From Paucilactobacillus vaccinostercus DSM 20634 (lineage in GTDB: Bacteria > Bacillota > Bacilli > Lactobacillales > Lactobacillaceae), in the NCBI RefSeq assembly GCF_001436295.1, contig NZ_AYYY01000020.1, forward strand, positions 1 through 32,404: DNA of 32,404 bases, in the 5' to 3' direction. The notes beneath the pieces are model-generated. The model was not told where the DNA came from. It saw only the letters and a list, made by a program, of their open reading frames with translations, and searched no databases. Positions 31,937-32,404 of this stretch are shown here, in pieces. The stretch's first letter is position 1; every line of letters begins with the position of its first letter. The position numbers and the translations under genes are program-made.

Positions 31937-32404
31937 TCAATTCATTGCTTTTTCTGTTTGGCGTTGCATTCTTCCTAGAAATTCCTGCTCAACATAAACC
32001 GTTGTAAACTGGTCCTCGATCACATTGGCATCCGCTAACAGCGCTAGTAAAAACGATCGATTCGTGGTAATACCGGTCACCGTTAGTTCGTTCATTACAC
32101 GGCGCATCTTATGCAAGACCGCATGTCGCTCATCCATATGGACAATCACCTTAGCGATCATTGAGTCGTAAAACGGCGAAATCAGATTCCCCGCCACGAC
32201 CCCGCTATCAATGCGGACCCCATGGGTACCAGCCGGTAAGTCCAGCCGTTCAATCCGTCCAGCAACGGGTTGAAATTGGTTGGCCGGATCTTCAGCGTTC
32301 AGCCGACATTCCAGCGCCGTGCCGTGAATTTGAACATCGTCTTGGGTAAACGGGAGTGGCTCGCCCGCCGCAACCAAAATTTGCGCCTTAATCAGCTCCA
32401 ATCC
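31937..32404 (-). CDS. accC: Biotin carboxylase subunit AccC, C-terminal part
   Basis: The gene enters from the right edge, and only the last 155 codons are in the window. The sequence runs from the segment ELIKAQILVAAGEPL through ALECRLNAEDP to SPFYDSMIAKVIVH, the C-terminal domain of ATP-grasp biotin carboxylases. The stop is at 31937, 34 bases before the accD start. It carboxylates biotin on AccB, which should be encoded upstream outside the window. Confidence 0.95.
   Translation of the reverse strand, partial: GLELIKAQILVAAGEPLPFTQDDVQIHGTALECRLNAEDPANQFQPVAGRIERLDLPAGTHGVRIDSGVVAGNLISPFYDSMIAKVIVHMDERHAVLHKMRRVMNELTVTGITTNRSFLLALLADANVIEDQFTTVYVEQEFLGRMQRQTEKAMN

Noticed and set aside
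1-32404. Search for CRISPR arrays, prophage, insertion sequences, rRNA and tRNA genes
   Set aside because: No regularly spaced direct repeats, transposase or integrase motifs, or tRNA-like cloverleafs were seen.

Overview
The window looks like a chromosomal segment of a Lactobacillaceae species, most like the Levilactobacillus/Lactiplantibacillus side of the family (inference). The grounds are moderate GC, AGGAGG-type ribosome sites, three T-box leaders, an accC-accD-accA-fabI tail of a fatty-acid operon, and a dltXABCD operon. Almost every gene is on the minus strand. The exceptions are one SDR oxidoreductase and a three-gene cell-envelope cluster. I see no transposase, prophage, CRISPR array, rRNA or tRNA.

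Layout. 1-890: no convincing gene, only a possible gene 3' end, two inverted repeats and a GGTxC-rich low-complexity tract. 892-3055: T-box-controlled thrS, whose editing domain has lost all four catalytic residues. 3121-5495: a small membrane protein, a maltose/galactoside-type O-acetyltransferase and asd, which is followed by a structured 3' element. 5548-7371: an amino-acid permease behind a second T-box, with a 115-bp nested palindrome between leader and gene. 7552-8732: an SDR enzyme and a YbjQ-family protein. 8814-17150: a long dlt operon. 17194-19448: an ArlRS-like two-component system ending just before dltX. 19551-23758: a small hypothetical gene, then a secreted GH3 glycosidase and two zinc-ribbon membrane proteins, one TcaA-like. 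23752-24416: a frameshifted small membrane gene and a cluster of structured repeats. 24417-25991: serS and its T-box. 26022-28963: a HesB/YneR-like protein, aldose 1-epimerase, a YczE/YitT-like membrane protein and a self-regulated MarR repressor. 29047-29280: a DUF454-like protein. 29530-32404: fabI, accA, accD and the end of accC.

The central unit is the dlt locus. dltX, A, B, C and D load D-alanine on DltC and transfer it to teichoic acids. Four more genes follow in the same direction with gaps or overlaps of a few bases before one strong terminator. They encode a DltE/PBP-like serine hydrolase, an orphan PTS EIIC-like membrane protein lacking its sugar-binding motif, a DUF915 alpha/beta hydrolase, and a PAP2-like protein lacking its catalytic residues. 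This looks like an extended teichoic-acid D-alanylation/remodelling operon, and it is my main candidate for something new. The second candidate is a structured repeat in the 3' UTRs of asd and serS, with conserved internal loops and helices that differ in sequence but keep pairing. The third is the editing-dead ThrRS.
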